The notes under the pieces: model-generated
The model's database searches: none
Told to the model about the DNA's origin: nothing
What the model saw: only the letters and a program-made list of their open reading frames with translations
In this document: positions 12,200 through 18,274 of the stretch, one piece after another
Numbering within the stretch: the stretch's first letter is position 1
Layout: each line of letters opens with the position of its first letter
Made by a program: the position numbers and the translations under genes
From: a virus
Reading direction: 5' to 3' (one strand)
Virus record (IMG/VR): IMGVR_UViG_3300044615_000779
Location: 1-32,920 of that record
DNA length: 32,920 bases

Positions 12200-12706
12200 T
12201 CACCCCTTTCGTTCAAGACGCTGCCAGACCCGCTTCAGGCGGTCAAGTGTGCCAAACGCCTCGTCTGCCGACTTTTCCCACGCCAGGTGCAGGGGCAGCA
12301 AATCTACCGCGGTGACGTAGCCGGGGAGACTGACATGGGGGAGATCCTTGTACCCCTTCCCCGAGTGGAGCCCCGCCCTCTCGACTTCTTCCACGAGCAC
12401 GCGGAACGCCTCGGGGGTCCAATCGGGCTGGAGGCCCGGAATCTGCTGCTTCTTGTCGAGCACGAAGTCGATGGCGATGCCGAAATTGTGCGCGCTCTGC
12501 CCGCCCTTGGCGTTCGTCACCTTGGGTCCGGGCACCGTGCGCCCCTTCGCCCACAGCGCCATCTGCGCCCCGTAGGTGTCGTACCCGCGGGTGGCGTGGT
12601 AGCTGAACCCGCGCTTGAGGCACTCCGCGATGACGTGGAGTACACGCTCGCGGAATTCAGGCTCGATGAGGTCGAGATCGACTCGACGGAAGTTATCGGC
12701 GGGCAA
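12200..12706 (-). CDS. Endolysin: M15-family peptidoglycan peptidase (168 aa)
   Basis: The start is TTG (complement 12704-12706) because GAGG lies 6 bases upstream and the frame further upstream is only a shadow of the previous gene; start LPADNFRRVDLD. Motifs: a conserved YGAQMALWAKGR region, SAHNFGIAIDF (SxHxxGxAxD, with the zinc ligands H and D), and a later H in DLPHVSL, the third zinc ligand. This matches VanY/D-Ala-D-Ala carboxypeptidase and L-alanyl-D-glutamate endopeptidase endolysins. There is no signal peptide, so it needs a holin. It overlaps the upstream holin candidate (stop at 12693) by 14 bases. Confidence 0.87.
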   Translation of the reverse strand: MPADNFRRVDLDLIEPEFRERVLHVIAECLKRGFSYHATRGYDTYGAQMALWAKGRTVPGPKVTNAKGGQSAHNFGIAIDFVLDKKQQIPGLQPDWTPEAFRVLVEEVERAGLHSGKGYKDLPHVSLPGYVTAVDLLPLHLAWEKSADEAFGTLDRLKRVWQRLERKG

Positions 12707-13082
12707 GGGCGGCCTCGATGGCAATGCGGTGCTGGGCGTCGGTCCAGTCCTGCTGCCCGTTGGAGTCGCGGTCGAACTTGATGGACGCGCCGAGAGCGTG
12801 CGCGAGCTTCTGCTTGCCCGTCCCGCCCAGCTGTTCCGCGTAGGCGACGGCGCGCTTGGCGTGCTCGTCGAGCGACTCCGAGGTGGCGCGCGTCTTCGCG
12901 TGGTGCAGGGCGTCGGCCTGCGCCTTGCTCTCCGCGATGAGTCGCACGTTCTCCTCCAGCGCCTCGTCGAGCTGCTTCCGCAGGTCGTCGTGGACGTGGT
13001 TCTTCTTGCGCCAAACCGCGATGACGGAAGCACCCAGAGCGAGTGCGGACGAAGCGAGTGCTGCGATGACAAAGGGGTCCAT
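12693..13082 (-). CDS. Membrane protein, LLH-type holin candidate with EF-hand-like loop (129 aa)
   Basis: ATG at complement 13080-13082. An N-terminal membrane helix (about 4-24, FVIAALASSALALGASVIAVW) is followed by basic residues RKK, then a long coiled-coil helix (35-85), and a helical region EHAKRAVAYAEQLGGTGKQKLAHAL that resembles holins of the LL-H type (recalled similarity). Residues 104-115, DRDSNGQQDWTD, have D-x-D-x-N-G-x-x-D-x-x-D spacing, the calcium-binding loop of EF-hand or dockerin modules, which is unusual in a holin. The gene lies directly before and overlaps the endolysin. Holin is the best guess; a calcium-binding membrane-anchored virion protein is an alternative. Confidence 0.65.
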   Translation of the reverse strand: MDPFVIAALASSALALGASVIAVWRKKNHVHDDLRKQLDEALEENVRLIAESKAQADALHHAKTRATSESLDEHAKRAVAYAEQLGGTGKQKLAHALGASIKFDRDSNGQQDWTDAQHRIAIEAALARR

Positions 13083-13085
13083 TGG

Positions 13086-13298
13086 TTACCTCACGATTCG
13101 AATGCGGGTGATTGCGTCTCGCGGCACCACTTGCGTCGCTCCGTCTGCCAGACGGAAGACGACCGTGTCGGCGTCGCATGTGTCGCAGCCGAGCGCAGGG
13201 AAGGTCTGCCCGGCGTGCTCCACCTCGAGCGGAGCCAGCGCCTCGAGCGTCGCGTGGAGCAGCTCCGGGGCGATGCCGGTGCAGTCGAGCGTCATCAT
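13086..13298 (-). CDS. Hypothetical protein (70 aa)
   Basis: The start is one of two consecutive ATG codons (complement 13296-13298 and 13293-13295); the first overlaps the stop of the preceding gene as TGATG. The product is small, with three Cys (DCTG near the N terminus and CDTC in the centre) and a beta-rich second half (TVVFRLADGATQVV...ITRIRIVR). It sits between the fibre-like genes and the lysis cassette. No family is recognised; a virion accessory or metal-binding role is possible. Confidence 0.55.
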   Translation of the reverse strand: MMTLDCTGIAPELLHATLEALAPLEVEHAGQTFPALGCDTCDADTVVFRLADGATQVVPRDAITRIRIVR

Positions 13299-14515
13299 CA
13301 GCGCACCGTGAGGTTTGCAGCCAGGTTGAGGGTGGTGGCGGTCGTGGCGCTGGCGAGGTAGCCGACGTTCAGGCACGTCCCGTTCCACAGCTTCACGCCA
13401 GCGGGCGCTGCGTTCACCACCGAGATGGTCCCGCCGACGTTGGCCACTGGCGACGGAAGGTACACGAGCGGGCGGTACACGACGAGGCTGATGGCCCCCG
13501 CCGCGTAGCTGGTGCCGAGCGTCACCGATTGAATCGACTGGATGCCGCTATCACCCGCCTGAAGCTGGAAGGGTACGAACGCCCCGGCCACCGCCGTCGC
13601 GGGAAACGAGGTGATGGTCGCGGTGCGTCCCGCTGTGCCGTTGCTGTTCGTGTAGCTCATCGTGGTGTTGGTCACCGCCGATGCGTTGGTGGTCGCCGTC
13701 GTCACGAGGATGGCGGCGAAGACGCCTTCTCCGTTGGTCGAGCCGTTCTGGTCGCGCGCGTTCAACGTGCCGAACGTGATTGCCTGCGCCGTCGTGGTGG
13801 TGACGACGAGGCCCGTGTTGAACCAGAGAAGGTCGGCCATGAACGGCATCGACGCGACGCTCACGCCCGCCGTGGCGCTCGTCAGGTAGTAGTTCCCGCT
13901 CGCGGGGTCGGGCAGGTAGGTCGCGCCCGCAATGGTGGCGTCTGCCGTGGTGTTGCAACTTACGTGGTCGCCATTCAACCCGGGTGTCCCCGGCACCCAA
14001 ACACCCGGCATGCCCGTGTCTTTGCTCATCCACTGGAACAAGCCCGCGGCTTCCGAGGTCGCGCCGACCTTCAGGAAAGAAACGGTGCGCCCGTCGATGA
14101 CGGTGGTGGCCGGCACACGGAGAATCCCGCTCGAGTCGTACACGGCCCACTCGCCCTCCGTGTCCAACTTCGTGGCCTCCCCCGGCCCGAGGCTGACGGA
14201 GTGCTCCTCGTAGTTGGTGCCACCCACGTCCTTCTGGAACGTCAAGCGATTGCTCGCGGTAGTGGACTTGTTGCGGAAGCTGCAACGACGAAGCTGGCGC
14301 TGGGTCGAGGCCGCCGGCGCGCTGACGTAGGTGGTGGTGGTCGCCGTGGTGATTGCACCCTGCGTATCGGCGGGCGTCACCGTGCCGCTGGCGTAGTCGA
14401 CGTAAGAGCAGAAGAAGTCGACCGGGGCCGTGGTGGTCGTGACCACCTCGAGGGACTTGTTCGTTGCGTCGAGAATGGTCTGCGAAGCGAGAAGAGCGAC
14501 GATCAGCGAGAGCAT
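13298..14515 (-). CDS. Putative fibre/virion surface protein with hydrophobic N terminus (405 aa)
   Basis: The start at ATG (complement 14513-14515) overlaps the preceding stop as TGATG. The first 12 residues, MLSLIVALLASQ, form a short hydrophobic segment without a basic n-region. The rest is Thr/Ala/Gly/Ser-rich and strongly beta (TTTTT runs, SGTVTP, many V-x-V stretches). The C-terminal third (about 300-405, with FQLQAGDSGIQSIQSVTL and ISLVVYRPLVYLP) looks like a jelly-roll or similar receptor-binding domain of phage fibres. Few cysteines (about four). It is likely a tail fibre or decoration protein. The hydrophobic start shared with its neighbours hints at export. Confidence 0.6.
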   Translation of the reverse strand: MLSLIVALLASQTILDATNKSLEVVTTTTAPVDFFCSYVDYASGTVTPADTQGAITTATTTTYVSAPAASTQRQLRRCSFRNKSTTASNRLTFQKDVGGTNYEEHSVSLGPGEATKLDTEGEWAVYDSSGILRVPATTVIDGRTVSFLKVGATSEAAGLFQWMSKDTGMPGVWVPGTPGLNGDHVSCNTTADATIAGATYLPDPASGNYYLTSATAGVSVASMPFMADLLWFNTGLVVTTTTAQAITFGTLNARDQNGSTNGEGVFAAILVTTATTNASAVTNTTMSYTNSNGTAGRTATITSFPATAVAGAFVPFQLQAGDSGIQSIQSVTLGTSYAAGAISLVVYRPLVYLPSPVANVGGTISVVNAAPAGVKLWNGTCLNVGYLASATTATTLNLAANLTVR

Positions 14516-15168
14516 CAAGGGCCTCCGATTGCGACGAGACGCTGGACCTGCGTAGCGGTGAGCCCGCCGCCACCGCCCGACGGCGTGGAGCACGAGCACG
14601 AGGTGCCGTTGCAGGTGAGGAAGTCGCCCGCGGTGCAGGTGGGCTGAGTTGCGCCCAGACCGCCACGCGCGCCCGCGAGAGTGCCGGTCGTGACGTCACC
14701 CGCCGCGAGGCTCGAGCACGTCAGGTTCCCGTTCGCGGCGATGGTCGTGGCGTACTGACCCGCAGAGCAGTCCGTGGGGTTTGCCGCCAATGCGGTCGCG
14801 GTCGATGCCGTGGTGGCGCTGGCGACGGTGCCCGACACGGCGATGGTGGCGAGCCCTGCGCTCGGGGTGATGGAGATGTTCGTACCTGCGGTCAACACGC
14901 GCTCGTTCGTGGAGCCCGTCGAGCCCGCGGTGATGGTCAAGTAGCCGCCGTCGAGAGGGGCGCCCGAGCCGCCCCCGCCGCCCCCGCTGGACGAGATGGT
15001 GATGCGCCCGCCGCTCTGCGTGCAGGTCATGTTGGTGCCGCAGTTCAGCTCAAACGCGCGGCGTCGGTCGGCGCGCACGTAGGAGCCGTTCTGGAGACAC
15101 ACCATCGGCTCGACGTTCAAGTTCATCGATTGCGCCAGGATGAGCGAATGAATGAATGAAAGAATCAC
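14515..15168 (-). CDS. Cys-rich exported-looking fibre-like protein (217 aa)
   Basis: GTG at complement 15166-15168 overlaps the preceding stop (GTGA). The N terminus MILSFIHSLILAQS is hydrophobic with a possible cleavage after LILA. At least nine cysteines follow, including TCNGTSCSC near the end. A poly-Gly run (SSSGGGGGGSG) at about 60-70 and another (SGGGGG) near the C terminus flank a Thr/Ala-rich beta region with a GDVTTGTLAGARGGLG segment typical of phage tail fibres. APLDGG near residue 70 recurs in the protein at 17830-18255. TTCATTCATTCATTC in the signal region is a short tandem repeat. It probably forms a trimeric fibre or adhesin; this is inference. Confidence 0.6.
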   Translation of the reverse strand: MILSFIHSLILAQSMNLNVEPMVCLQNGSYVRADRRRAFELNCGTNMTCTQSGGRITISSSGGGGGGSGAPLDGGYLTITAGSTGSTNERVLTAGTNISITPSAGLATIAVSGTVASATTASTATALAANPTDCSAGQYATTIAANGNLTCSSLAAGDVTTGTLAGARGGLGATQPTCTAGDFLTCNGTSCSCSTPSGGGGGLTATQVQRLVAIGGP

Positions 15169-15521
15169 GGCGTGGCCGCCTTTCGGGTCGCCTTGACGCT
15201 CACGTCCCCGCCCGCGCCGCTCATCGTACCTCGGACTTCAAGCTCGTCCGTGCCTTCCACGTCAAGGTCAGCGACGGCTGCCGTGCCCGCGGCGATGGAC
15301 GCGAAATCACCGATGGTCGAAGCGGCCCACACGGTCATGCCAGCGAGTCGGCGGTACACCGTGCCCGAGAAGGTCTGCGAGCCGTCGTCGTTCTGGATGC
15401 CCACGGTGATGCGCTTGGCTCCACGCAGCGACTCGCGAGCGACCGAAAGCACGACCGTCTCGGTCGGAGCGACCGCTACGGTAGTGACGGCGTTCAACGG
15501 ACTGGAGGTAGAAACGGTCAT
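15165..15521 (-). CDS. Beta-rich hypothetical virion-associated protein (118 aa)
   Basis: ATG at complement 15519-15521 is chosen over longer starts because the stop of the small gene at 15518-15688 overlaps it (ATGA) and GGGTGG precedes it. The sequence alternates Val/Thr/Ala strands (AVTTVAVAPTETVVLSVA; ITVGIQNDDGSQTF; TDELEVRG), consistent with a single beta-sandwich, without cysteines, signal peptide or membrane span. Small all-beta proteins near fibre genes are often fibre accessory or head-decoration proteins; I do not recognise this one. Confidence 0.6.
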   Translation of the reverse strand: MTVSTSSPLNAVTTVAVAPTETVVLSVARESLRGAKRITVGIQNDDGSQTFSGTVYRRLAGMTVWAASTIGDFASIAAGTAAVADLDVEGTDELEVRGTMSGAGGDVSVKATRKAATP

Positions 15522-15688
15522 GCACCACCCATGAAGACGACGACAATCTTCGTCACGACACCGCAAGGCCCCTGGTACTCAGGCGGCACGAGACGGCAGA
15601 TAATACCCAATCCGACACCGACGCCAATCATCAGCAATCGGCGCTTACGGCTTGAGCGGCGCTTCGACTCGGCAGTCGTCTCGTCCAT
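15518..15688 (-). CDS. Small membrane protein (56 aa)
   Basis: ATG at complement 15686-15688 has a strong SD (GAGGTGAGG immediately upstream), and the stop overlaps the next start as ATGA. The product starts MDETTAESKRRSSRKRR, a strongly basic cytoplasmic segment, followed by a hydrophobic helix MIGVGVGLGIICRLV (about 20-34), a short loop with a Cys (GPCG) and a second hydrophobic stretch VVTKIVVVFMGGA. It overlaps the upstream 45-aa gene by 44 bases in another frame. A basic N terminus and small size fit a lysis or membrane-modifying peptide; the function is unknown. Confidence 0.5.
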   Translation of the reverse strand: MDETTAESKRRSSRKRRLLMIGVGVGLGIICRLVPPEYQGPCGVVTKIVVVFMGGA

Positions 15689-15782
15689 GCCTCACCTCGT
15701 CCAAAGCTGCCGGAACTGACAGAGCCAACCACGTCGCCACGACGATGAGCATGTCGATTGCGAATTCTTTGAGCGTTTCCAT
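15645..15782 (-). CDS. Small single-span membrane protein (45 aa)
   Basis: ATG at complement 15780-15782 has GAGG about 6 bases upstream, overlapping the stop of the Cys-rich gene before it (TGAGGTGCGCGATG). The product starts METLKEFAIDM, has one hydrophobic helix (MLIVVATWLALSVPAAL) and a charged tail ending VEAPLKP. Its last 44 bases overlap the start of the next small membrane gene. Pairs of overlapping short membrane genes recall nested lysis genes such as Rz/Rz1, but no lipobox is present. Confidence 0.5.
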   Translation of the reverse strand: METLKEFAIDMLIVVATWLALSVPAALDEVRHGRDDCRVEAPLKP

Positions 15783-15790
15783 CGCGCACC

Positions 15791-16576
15791 TCACAACCAC
15801 TCGAAGGGGACGTCCCCTGAAACGACACCGCACTCCACAGGCACGCAGTCAGCGCCGGTGGCAAACTCACGCGGGCCGGTGTTGAACCCGCGCCACCGAG
15901 GCCCGCCGTCCTGCTCGCCGTAGGGGCCGCCGAAGCGGCAATCCACGACGCCGCACTCCTCCTCGCACCAGCCACCATCCGCACGCCAGCCGTTCGGAAT
16001 CATGCAAGGCGAGGGCACCAGCATCAGGCGATTGAGGTTGTTGCAGAAGCGGTTGACGAAGGGGTTCGCGCGGAAGCCCGCGTCGACGAGGTAGTCGTAC
16101 TGCTGGCACCCGAAAATCTCGCACGAGTCATTGCGGTACTGGAGCGAGTTGTCCACGTCGTCGTTGTCGCCGCCGTCGTCCGCACCCACGCCCGCGTCGA
16201 GGTCGACGCCCGCGAGGTTGGCGCGCAGCGAGGGAATGATGAGCTCGCCCACGAGGTCGTCCATGCGCGCGCCGCCGTCCGTGGCGCGGAAGCAGATGCC
16301 GCCGTCTGGATTGAAGCAGCGGGCCGTGCGCGCGACTCGCGCGTAGCTCTGCGAGGGGCGAAGCATGTCGGGTTGCGCGGCGTTGATGCGGCGCTTGGTC
16401 TGTGGCGTGAGTCTTTCCGAGCACTCAATGACGAGCGGCTGAAGGTCGGCAATGCCCGCGTCTCGCAGCTCTGCCATCGAGCGCGTGGCGGGCTGCGGCG
16501 TGAAGACGTAGACGCCCACGCCGCCGAGGAGAAAGACGCCAACGCCAACGACCATGTTTCGGAGAGCGGGACTCAC
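15791..16576 (-). CDS. Membrane-anchored or exported Cys-rich protein (261 aa)
   Basis: The start is GTG at complement 16574-16576, overlapping the preceding stop (GTGA); GTG 16585 would add three residues. After VSPALRN there is a hydrophobic segment (about 8-25, MVVGVGVFLLGGVGVYVF), a signal anchor or signal peptide. The exterior part carries about fourteen cysteines (for example ARCFNPDGGICF, SCEIFGC, WCEEECGVVDC), probably disulfide-bonded, and an Asp/Gly-rich run (DAGVGADDGGDNDDVD) that could bind calcium. Such Cys-rich, Asp/Gly-rich exported proteins recall myxobacterial secreted proteins more than phage proteins. It may be a cell-surface or fibre protein. No known domain is recognised. 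Confidence 0.6.
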   Translation of the reverse strand: MSPALRNMVVGVGVFLLGGVGVYVFTPQPATRSMAELRDAGIADLQPLVIECSERLTPQTKRRINAAQPDMLRPSQSYARVARTARCFNPDGGICFRATDGGARMDDLVGELIIPSLRANLAGVDLDAGVGADDGGDNDDVDNSLQYRNDSCEIFGCQQYDYLVDAGFRANPFVNRFCNNLNRLMLVPSPCMIPNGWRADGGWCEEECGVVDCRFGGPYGEQDGGPRWRGFNTGPREFATGADCVPVECGVVSGDVPFEWL

Positions 16577-17826
16577 GGCGTGCACCTCAAGGGGCTGGGG
16601 TCGACCTGAATGCGGGTGATGATGCTGTCGATGTATTTCGCGCCCAGCTCATTGCCGACCACGAAGGTCCACGGCGAGCCGCTGAAGTTGGTGCTCACGA
16701 CGGCAGTGCTCTCGCAGGTGCCGTTCACGCAGTTGGTCCGCGTCGCGCCATCCGCTCGCGTAAGCAGGCGTGCGACGCCCGAGCCCGGCATCGCGAGCGT
16801 TCCAAAGAAGTTACCCGCTGGGTAATGAAAGTTCGTGAAGGTCGACGTGTAGATGCCCTGATAGACGTTCTGAATCAGCCACGGCTGCGCCTGCGCGGTG
16901 CCAGTCGTGCGCTGGACAGAAGCAGCGACGCACGCCGAGTTCGCCGTGATGCCGAACGTCGAGGGTCCGAACGACGGGGCTTCCGCGCTGCGGGTGACTG
17001 CCGATGCGACCGTGGGGATGATGCTGGTGCGGTATGCGCCCGCCTCGACCTGACAGCCGCCAAACGTCACCGTGCCCGTGACGGAGGCGACGTTGCCCAC
17101 GTCGACCTCCGCAACGATGGCCACGCCAGAGCTGCTCGCGTCAGTGACTTCGACGATGCTCCACGTGGTCGACGACAGGCCCGTGATGGTGGCCGCCGTG
17201 CCGTCGAGGACGATGCGCGCCGATGACGCCGTTCCCGCGCGCACGTAGCAGTGCATGGTGTGCGCGACGCCCGCCGTGACGGTGACGGTCTGGGAGCGCC
17301 CCTCAAAAGCCGCGCCGTCGTTGTCGTCGAACAGGACGGCGCTGTTTGCGTACGTGCCCGAGAAGGGCGAGGTCTGCGAGCCGGTGAGCGTCGGGGTGCC
17401 GACATCGCTCCAGAGCGCGTTCGCGAAGTCGATGAAGCGGAAGAGTGAGTTGGTGCGCGACGACTCGACGCGCAGCCCGAGCACGCCCGCCGCATCGCGT
17501 TCGACACGGGCGACGTTGTTCGTCAGTTCGACGAGGTCGCCGTTCGCGATTCCCGTCGTGGCGAGGCCGCCGCTGGCGGTGCGTGTACAGGTGCCGTTGC
17601 TGCCACGGGTGAAGGTCAGCGTTTCGCCCTTCGCGCCCGTGGGGGCGGTGGTTGAGCACACACCCCGAGTTCCCGCGCCGCCCACCGGAAACGCCTCGAA
17701 GAAGGCGAAGTTCGGACCCGAGCGACCGCCCGCGCGCTGGATGCGCTCCACGCGGGGTGGGCGAACCCAGACCTCGGAGTTGGGCTCCTGGTTCTGAGCC
17801 AGAATGAGAAGGAGGGCGGTCAGCAT
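16573..17826 (-). CDS. Putative tail fibre/lectin-like protein with hydrophobic N terminus (417 aa)
   Basis: ATG at complement 17824-17826 follows an in-frame stop two codons upstream, so the start is fixed. MLTALLLILAQNQ is a short hydrophobic start with possible cleavage after LILA. The body includes LGLRVESSRTNSLF (about 115-128), then beta-rich repeats (SQTVTVTAGVAHTMHCYVR, GTVTFGGCQVEAGAYRTSIIPT). This 'L-R-V-E-x-x-R-T-N ... Q-V-E-x-G-x-x-x-T-S-x-I-P-T' pattern is common in phage tail proteins carrying carbohydrate-binding or concanavalin-like domains (recalled). Cysteines are spread through the protein (about eight, including NCVNGTC). It is likely a receptor- or glycan-binding protein. 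Confidence 0.68.
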   Translation of the reverse strand: MLTALLLILAQNQEPNSEVWVRPPRVERIQRAGGRSGPNFAFFEAFPVGGAGTRGVCSTTAPTGAKGETLTFTRGSNGTCTRTASGGLATTGIANGDLVELTNNVARVERDAAGVLGLRVESSRTNSLFRFIDFANALWSDVGTPTLTGSQTSPFSGTYANSAVLFDDNDGAAFEGRSQTVTVTAGVAHTMHCYVRAGTASSARIVLDGTAATITGLSSTTWSIVEVTDASSSGVAIVAEVDVGNVASVTGTVTFGGCQVEAGAYRTSIIPTVASAVTRSAEAPSFGPSTFGITANSACVAASVQRTTGTAQAQPWLIQNVYQGIYTSTFTNFHYPAGNFFGTLAMPGSGVARLLTRADGATRTNCVNGTCESTAVVSTNFSGSPWTFVVGNELGAKYIDSIITRIQVDPSPLRCTP

Positions 17827-17829
17827 GGC

Positions 17830-18255
17830 TCAGTAGGGGCGGCGGCGCTGCGTCTTCATGAACTTGCACGAGCCCGCCGAAGACACGGCGAGGATGCTGA
17901 CGTGCTGATCGTTCACCCCGAGGTAGATGGGGTAGGGGTCCGAGTTGCTCGCGAAGTCCACGCGCTGATCCGCGCTGGTGGCGACTGCCGTGCCGATGAC
18001 GCCGCCGTCGAGCGGGGCCGAGACATCCACCAAGCTCGTCGAGTCGATGTACACGTCGGTCGTGCACTGCATCAGAATGACCGAGCCTTTGGTCCAGTTG
18101 CACGCGCCAGGACCAGCCGCGGGGAGCGCCGTGGTCGCCGCGGTGGACGTGGACGTGGTGACCGCGCAGACCACTGGATCCGCCGCCTCGGCGTCGAACG
18201 AGTAGACGAAGGAAACGGCAAACAGCGCCGCAAGAATGAGAGTGAGTTTCTTCAT
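17830..18255 (-). CDS. Secreted protein with classic Sec signal peptide (141 aa)
   Basis: ATG at complement 18253-18255 has GGAGG 8 bases upstream. MKKLTLILAALFAVSFVYSFDAEAA is a textbook signal peptide with cleavage likely after AEA. The mature part is about 115 aa, Ser/Thr/Ala-rich and beta, with four cysteines (VVCAV, ACNW, MQCTT, SCKF) that could form two disulfides, and the motif SAPLDGG shared with the protein at 14515-15168. It ends KTQRRRPY. A Sec signal on a gene inside a phage late operon is unusual: the product should reach the periplasm. It may be a periplasmically folded virion or host-surface component. Confidence 0.7.
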   Translation of the reverse strand: MKKLTLILAALFAVSFVYSFDAEAADPVVCAVTTSTSTAATTALPAAGPGACNWTKGSVILMQCTTDVYIDSTSLVDVSAPLDGGVIGTAVATSADQRVDFASNSDPYPIYLGVNDQHVSILAVSSAGSCKFMKTQRRRPY

Positions 18256-18274
18256 CACCGCGCCTCCAAGAGGG

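Noticed and set aside
12706-13072. N-terminal extension of the endolysin frame upstream of the TTG start
   Set aside because: It is only Ser/Arg/Thr-rich shadow sequence of the holin candidate and carries no domain; the TTG with GAGG gives the usual endolysin size.
13112-14647. 511-codon plus-strand open frame opposite the fibre-like genes
   Set aside because: It is very Arg/Ala/Gly-rich, has no motif, runs across two real gene junctions on the minus strand, and matches the antisense pattern expected from GC-rich codons.
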